Assembly: GCF_002157585.1 (NCBI RefSeq)
Contig: NZ_BDGB01000057.1
Span: 1-36,637 of the forward strand
Source of the DNA: Lentilactobacillus parakefiri
Lineage (GTDB): Bacteria > Bacillota > Bacilli > Lactobacillales > Lactobacillaceae
DNA: 36,637 nucleotides
Reading direction: 5' to 3'
In this document: positions 32,561 to 36,637 of the stretch, piece after piece
Numbering within the stretch: position 1 is the first letter of the stretch
How the letters are laid out: every line of letters starts with the position of its first letter
The notes under the pieces: model-generated
What the model was told of the DNA's origin: nothing
The model's input: only the letters and a program-made list of their open reading frames with translations
Databases searched by the model: none
Translations under genes and position numbers: made by a program

Positions 32561-33088
32561 ATGGTATACGATGAAGAACAGTACGAGCAGTGGGAACAAA
32601 AGCTCAAGCAGGTGGACCTGCCGTTGTGGGCAGATTTACCGAAATTTGAATTGTACATGGATCAACTCGTGGCGCTGGTGAACGAAACGCTGGGACCAAT
32701 CGGAATTGATAAAGTCACTCCCGCGATGATCAATAACTACGTCAAAAATAAAGCGATTATGGCACCGGTCAAGCGAAAGTATCAGACAATGCAGGTGGCT
32801 GACTTGATTCTGATCAGTTTATTAAAACCAGCGTTTTCTTTAGAAACAATTCGTCATGGAATCGATCAGGTGACCGCCAATATTTATCCCCAGCAGGCAT
32901 ACGACACATTTATTAAACGACTTTTGTTCTCGTTCAAGAATATGGACAGCCACAACAGTCGGGCATTGGAAGAAAAAAACCTAAATGATAAATTAATGCA
33001 GGTGGCAGTCAATGTCATTATCGACAGAATTCAATCCGAGAAGCTTTTGTCGATTATTCAGAAGCCACTGACCAAAGTGACTAAATAG
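32561..33088 (+). CDS. DUF1836 domain protein
   Basis: A 175-residue protein of the DUF1836 family, common in Firmicutes. The conserved start WADLPKFELYMDQLVALVNETL, followed by VTPAMINNYVKNKAIMAPVKRKY and ILISLLKPAFSLETIRHGI, resembles a winged helix-turn-helix of MerR-like type, so DNA binding is suspected but not shown. ATG 32561 has AAAGGAGTGATAGC upstream. The function is unknown. It precedes adhE with its own terminator at 33138, so the two are probably not co-transcribed. Confidence 0.88.
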   Translation: MVYDEEQYEQWEQKLKQVDLPLWADLPKFELYMDQLVALVNETLGPIGIDKVTPAMINNYVKNKAIMAPVKRKYQTMQVADLILISLLKPAFSLETIRHGIDQVTANIYPQQAYDTFIKRLLFSFKNMDSHNSRALEEKNLNDKLMQVAVNVIIDRIQSEKLLSIIQKPLTKVTK

Positions 33089-33119
33089 CCAAAGTCGTGA
33101 AATCATTCACATATAAATA

Positions 33120-33166
33120 ATGGAACCGCTTTCATAGAAAAAGGACTTGTTGAACAAGTCCTTTTT
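33120..33166 (+). terminator. Terminator of the DUF1836 gene, with a cre-like site beside it
   Basis: AAAAAGGACTTG and CAAGTCCTTTTT (33138-33166) form a 12-bp stem around TTGAA. Just before it, ATGGAACCGCTTTCAT (33120-33135) matches the CcpA cre consensus at 15 of 16 positions. Confidence 0.75.
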
Positions 33167-33189
33167 CTTTTGAATCTTGTTATATCAGC

Positions 33190-33287
33190 TTGCAAGCACT
33201 TACAAAAAATAAATTGTGATTTTTTGAACAAAACTGTTTACATTTGAAAAAATTGTGATATGATTAATCTTGTGAAATTGATAACAA
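33190..33287 (+). promoter_or_regulatory. adhE control region: promoter, cre-like and Rex-like sites
   Basis: The promoter is TTTACA (33237-33242), 16 nt, TATGAT (33259-33264). Upstream, TTGCAAGCACTTACAA (33190-33205) is one mismatch from a cre site. TTGTGAttttttGAACAA (33214-33231) and TTGTGAaattgaTAACAA (33270-33287) each have a good left half and an imperfect right half of the Rex operator TTGTGA-N6-TCACAA, flanking the promoter. Known of the system: Rex represses adhE at low NADH/NAD+ ratio. Confidence 0.45.
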
Positions 33288-33327
33288 AGCACAAACAACC
33301 AACAAACTCTTCATTGGAGGAAAAACA

Positions 33328-35940
33328 ATGATTGATAATAAAGTAAAAGAAACTAATGCAGCTAAGACAACCAATGTTGACACTGTCATTAATGGCTTAG
33401 TATCAAAAGCTCAAAAAGCCCTTGAAATTATGGATTCGTTTGACCAAGAAAAAGTTGACCACATTACTCACCAAATGGTAATGGCCGGCCAAGACAAGCA
33501 TATGGATCTGGCACTCATGGCCTATGAAGAAACTGGCCGTGGGGTTGCTGAAGATAAAGCGATCAAGAATATGTATGCTACTGAAGAAGTTTGGCACAGC
33601 ATTCGCGACCACAAAACAGTTGGGGTCATCAAAGACGACAAAGAACGTCAATTGATTACCGTTGCTGAACCTCTGGGTGTTCTGGCCGGAATTACACCAG
33701 TTACCAACCCAACTTCAACCACCTTATTCAAATCAATTATTTCGATGAAGACGCGTAACCCAATCATCTTCAGTTTCCATCCCCAAGCATTGAAGTCATC
33801 AATTGCCGCTGCCAAAATTGTTCGTGACGCAGCGATTGCTGCCGGCGCTCCTGAAGGCTGCATTCAATGGATTGAAGAACCAAGTATCGAAGCTACAACC
33901 AAGTTAATTAACCACCCAGGTGTCGCAAGTACCCTCGCAACTGGTGGCCCAGGCATGGTTAAAGCTGCTTATTCAACTGGTAAGCCTGCTTTGGGTGTTG
34001 GTCCTGGTAACGGTCCGGTCTACATCGAGAAGACGGCTAACATCTTGCGTGCCGTTAACGACTTGGTTCTCTCAAAGACCTTTGATAACGGAATGATTTG
34101 TGCCACTGAAAACAGTGCGGTTATCGATAGTGATATCTACGCTGAAGTTAAGAAGGAATTAGTTAAGAACGGCGTGTTCTTTGTTGAAAAGAAGGACCAG
34201 GATAAGTTGGCTGAAGCAATGTTCAATCCTAAGACTCACGGCGTTAAGGGACCCATTGCAGGTAAGTCGGCTAAGGGAATTGCTAAATTAGCAGGAATCA
34301 AAGTTCCCGACAACACTAAAGTCTTGGCTGCTGAAATTACTGGCGTTGGTCCTAAGTACCCACTGTCAGCTGAAAAACTCAGTCCAGTTATCAGTGTATA
34401 CAAAGCCAAGAACCATGAAGACGGCTTCAAGATTTGTGACGAATTACTTCACTTCGGTGGGATGGGTCATACTGCCGGCATCCAAACTTTGGACGACGAC
34501 TTGGCCTTGGAATTTGGTAAGCAGATGAAGGCAGCCCGAGTTCTGGTTAACACACCAGGCGGTTTCGGTGGTATCGGTAATCTTTACAACGAAATGACAC
34601 CGTCACTGACTTTAGGTACCGGTTCATGGGGAGCTAACTCAATTTCTCATAACGTTACCGACTATGATCTTTTGAACATCAAAACTATCGCAAAGAGACG
34701 AAATAATATGCAATGGATTAAGTTACCTCGGGTTTACTTTGAAAAGACTTCAGTTCGTTACCTCATGGATATGCCTGGTATTAACAAGGTCTTCATCGTT
34801 ACCAGCCCTGAAATGGTTGAATTTGGCTACGTTGACAAGGTGCTTGATGAATTGAAACGTCGACCAAACCCAATCGAATACTCACTGTTCTCAGGCGTTG
34901 AACCTGACCCAACAACGGATACAGTTGAAAAAGGTGTTCGTCAGATGAACGCATTCAAACCTGACACAATCATCGCCTTGGGTGGTGGTTCACCATTGGA
35001 TGCTGCCAAGAACATGTGGTTATTCTACGAGGATCCTAAGACCAGCTTCTTCGGTGCTAAGCAGAAGTTCATTGATATCAGAAAGCGGGCATACCGTTTC
35101 AACAAGCCGAAGAAGGCGCAAATGATTGCCATCCCAACGACTTCAGGTACTGGTTCAGAAGTAACGCCATTCGCTGTTATCACTGACTCAAAGACCCACG
35201 TTAAGTACCCATTGGCTGATTATGCGTTGACCCCTGATGTTGCAATTGTTGACCCACAATTTGTGGAAACTGTCCCAAAGGGTAACATTGCCGCTTCTGG
35301 GTTGGATACCTTATGCCACGGAATTGAATCATTTGTTTCAACCATGGCATCCGATTACACCCGACCATTGTCACTGCAGGCTATCAAGTTGGTATTTGAC
35401 AACTTGGCAGACTCGTACAACGGTAACATGCACGCCAAGGAAGAAATGCATAACGCTGCAACCTTAGCCGGGATGGCATTTGGTAACGCGTTCCTGGGAA
35501 TCAACCATTCAATCGCCCACAAACTGGGTGGCGAATTCGGCTTAACCCACGGAATTGCCATTGCCATCACAATGCCACACGTGATTCGCTACAATGCCAA
35601 ATTACCAGAAAAGATCGCCGTATGGCCTAAGTACGAGTACTTCCGTGCTAACAAGGACTACGCAGAAATTGCCAGATACGTTGGGATCCAAGGCAAGAAC
35701 GACGATGAATTAATCGAAGGATTAGTTCAAAGAATTATCAAGTTGGCTCATGAAGTAGGCGTTACCTTAAGCTTGAAGGCTTGGGGCGTTGATAAGGCGA
35801 AGTTCGATGCAGCAGTTGACCGTCTCGCAGTATTAGCATACGAAGACCAATGCACGACTGCTAACCCTAAGGAACCTTTGATTGCCGATTTGAAGCAATT
35901 GATGATTGATGATTATGAGGGGACGAATGTGGAGAAGTAG
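33328..35940 (+). CDS. adhE: Bifunctional acetaldehyde-CoA/alcohol dehydrogenase
   Basis: An 870-residue fused enzyme reducing acetyl-CoA to acetaldehyde (N-terminal domain) and acetaldehyde to ethanol (C-terminal domain). The first half has the aldehyde dehydrogenase catalytic cysteine C258 in NGMICATENSAV and GPGNGPVYIEKTANI. The second half (from about 455) is an iron-dependent alcohol dehydrogenase: ALGGGSPLDAAKNMW for NAD, PTTSGTGSEVTPFAVI, LDTLCHGIESFVSTMA and HSIAHKLGGEFGLTHGIAIA with the metal-binding histidines. Length is normal. GGAGG lies eight bases before ATG 33328. In heterofermenters it recycles NADH as ethanol. The enzyme probably forms spirosomes (family knowledge). It is followed closely by an insertion sequence at about 36004. 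Confidence 0.97.
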   Translation: MIDNKVKETNAAKTTNVDTVINGLVSKAQKALEIMDSFDQEKVDHITHQMVMAGQDKHMDLALMAYEETGRGVAEDKAIKNMYATEEVWHSIRDHKTVGVIKDDKERQLITVAEPLGVLAGITPVTNPTSTTLFKSIISMKTRNPIIFSFHPQALKSSIAAAKIVRDAAIAAGAPEGCIQWIEEPSIEATTKLINHPGVASTLATGGPGMVKAAYSTGKPALGVGPGNGPVYIEKTANILRAVNDLVLSKTFDNGMICATENSAVIDSDIYAEVKKELVKNGVFFVEKKDQDKLAEAMFNPKTHGVKGPIAGKSAKGIAKLAGIKVPDNTKVLAAEITGVGPKYPLSAEKLSPVISVYKAKNHEDGFKICDELLHFGGMGHTAGIQTLDDDLALEFGKQMKAARVLVNTPGGFGGIGNLYNEMTPSLTLGTGSWGANSISHNVTDYDLLNIKTIAKRRNNMQWIKLPRVYFEKTSVRYLMDMPGINKVFIVTSPEMVEFGYVDKVLDELKRRPNPIEYSLFSGVEPDPTTDTVEKGVRQMNAFKPDTIIALGGGSPLDAAKNMWLFYEDPKTSFFGAKQKFIDIRKRAYRFNKPKKAQMIAIPTTSGTGSEVTPFAVITDSKTHVKYPLADYALTPDVAIVDPQFVETVPKGNIAASGLDTLCHGIESFVSTMASDYTRPLSLQAIKLVFDNLADSYNGNMHAKEEMHNAATLAGMAFGNAFLGINHSIAHKLGGEFGLTHGIAIAITMPHVIRYNAKLPEKIAVWPKYEYFRANKDYAEIARYVGIQGKNDDELIEGLVQRIIKLAHEVGVTLSLKAWGVDKAKFDAAVDRLAVLAYEDQCTTANPKEPLIADLKQLMIDDYEGTNVEK

Positions 35941-36003
35941 TGAGCGGAACAAACCGTTTAGCGGCATCTAACTAAGAGAAGGACCCCAGTTGCGCGATTA
36001 TTC

Positions 36004-36031
36004 GGGTTCTTCGTCAACTGTTGTTGGTGAA
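36004..36031. repeat. Terminal inverted repeat of an ISL3-family element
   Basis: GGGTTCTTCGTCAACTGTTG (36004-36023), continuing TTGGTGAAC, has the form of ISL3-family ends as I recall them. It marks the transposase 3' side of the element. The other end is outside the window, so target repeats cannot be checked. Just outside, GAAGGACCC (35978-35986) can pair with the start of the repeat, so the adhE terminator may be formed across the insertion point. Confidence 0.6.
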
Positions 36032-36041
36032 CAAAATATTG

Positions 36042-36075
36042 GAGTTCTAATCACTTGGTGATTAGAGCTCTTTTT
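36042..36075 (+). terminator. Hairpin inside the IS end
   Basis: GAGTTCTAATCAC and GTGATTAGAGCTC form a near-perfect stem with a three-base loop, followed by five T on the plus strand. It overlaps the transposase stop codon. It would stop adhE read-through entering the element as antisense. Confidence 0.7.
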
Positions 36076-36637
36076 GTATGAACTCGAAAAGCAAACAGTA
36101 CTCTGAGCCGGAATCTGAAGAAGTTTCGGTAACCAAATCCAGTTCGTTTAATGACTTTAATCTTATTATTGGAACCCTCTAAAGGCCCGTTGGTGTAGTG
36201 GTGAGTAAAAGTGTTGCCAATTTCATCACGATGAACTGCCAAGGTTTGGAGGACTGCCAACATTTCTTCCGAGCAGCCTTGCAGGTGGTGAAAGGCTTGA
36301 TTATAGTTGGGCCAGTCACGGGTTTTGATGGTTTCACGTAACTGATTCATCACAGCGTATGTTTGCTTGAGCTCGGGATCAATGCCTAATAAAGCATCAA
36401 CCACATCAGTGGCAGTCGCCAGATACGAGAAGTTCGTCCATTTACGGAAGACCTCGTAGTTGAGGTGACTTGCCGGAGTTAATAACAATTTCCAGTAACG
36501 CTTTAAGGCACGATACTCGCGTGAAGAAGTCGCCAGGGTTTTCATAAGCCGCACCCGCGTCTTATTAAAGGCGCGGTTTAAAGCATTAACTAGGTGGAAG
36601 GGATCAATGACGACAATGGCATTAGGGAAAATTCGAC
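36051..36637 (-). CDS. ISL3-family transposase, C-terminal part (runs off the window)
   Basis: The frame continues without a stop from 36051 to the window edge at 36637, about 195 residues; the N-terminus is missing. It begins in FPNAIVVIDPFHLVNALNRAF, which holds the second aspartate of the DDE centre, and includes the late motif NGPLEGSNNKIKVIKRTGFGYRNFFRFRLRVL with the catalytic glutamate. These are ISL3-family (DDE, transposase_20-like) signatures. The internal GTG at 36554 is not the true start. The element lies about 65 bp downstream of adhE and points toward it. Confidence 0.88.
   Translation of the reverse strand, partial: RIFPNAIVVIDPFHLVNALNRAFNKTRVRLMKTLATSSREYRALKRYWKLLLTPASHLNYEVFRKWTNFSYLATATDVVDALLGIDPELKQTYAVMNQLRETIKTRDWPNYNQAFHHLQGCSEEMLAVLQTLAVHRDEIGNTFTHHYTNGPLEGSNNKIKVIKRTGFGYRNFFRFRLRVLFAFRVHTKRALITK

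Noticed and set aside
1-36637. CRISPR array, tRNA, rRNA or prophage
   Set aside because: No regularly spaced repeats, no cloverleaf with CCA-type end, no rRNA sequence and no phage structural or integrase genes were noticed on either strand.

Overview
The window looks like a chromosomal segment of a low-GC Gram-positive bacterium of the Lactobacillaceae, most likely an obligate heterofermenter of the Lentilactobacillus/Levilactobacillus type. This rests on strong AGGAGG-type ribosome binding sites, frequent TTG/GTG starts, a glucose-6-phosphate / 6-phosphogluconate dehydrogenase pair, a bifunctional AdhE, a lactobacillus-type multicopper oxidase, a DUF1836 protein and an ISL3-family transposase. 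The genus is inference. I see no tRNA, rRNA, CRISPR array or prophage.

Layout. 1-4.8 kb: a GltP/DctA-type symporter; an M-box (Mg2+) riboswitch facing left with an intact expression platform but only a degenerate reading frame behind it; a multicopper oxidase; two small proteins of unknown function. 4.8-9.1 kb: a second DAACS symporter in an operon with an M20-type amidohydrolase broken by a single-base frameshift, then thiG and a truncated thiF that meets a truncated, oppositely oriented thiE at the palindrome GCAATTGC. 9.3-12 kb: a Phd/YefM-ParE-like toxin-antitoxin pair, then a luciferase-like flavin oxidoreductase (frameshifted) with an F420-reductase-like NAD(P)-binding partner. 11.8-16.2 kb: palindrome-rich DNA with a duplicated gnd 3' tail, then gnd and zwf, which flank a tiny membrane peptide. 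16.5-25.4 kb: a secreted protein, an acetyltransferase, an MFS transporter, a B3/B4 protein, an orphan nrdI, a large YfhO-type membrane protein and a CNNM/CorC protein. 25.5-29.8 kb: a small acidic protein; a two-gene operon pairing a ribbon-helix-helix protein with an SPFH/band-7 protein; an AEC transporter, a second acetyltransferase and an aldo-keto reductase. 30-36.6 kb: a P-type ATPase, DUF1836 regulator, adhE with candidate CcpA and Rex sites, and the end of an ISL3-type insertion sequence that runs off the window.

Metabolic logic: zwf and gnd feed pentose phosphate and NADPH to the phosphoketolase route, and AdhE re-oxidises NADH by making ethanol. Four or five loci (the M-box-linked gene, the amidohydrolase, thiF/thiE and the flavin oxidoreductase) are decayed, so the strain appears to be losing accessory functions, including thiazole/thiamine synthesis.

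The most unusual item is the RHH-SPFH operon at 26.06-27.29 kb. The small first protein has an Arc-like DNA-binding segment followed by a segment resembling the soluble OB fold of NfeD, the usual membrane partner of SPFH proteins. A near-perfect palindrome covers its -10 element. This suggests an autoregulated, DNA-binding variant of the NfeD-SPFH pair; it is inference from pattern only.
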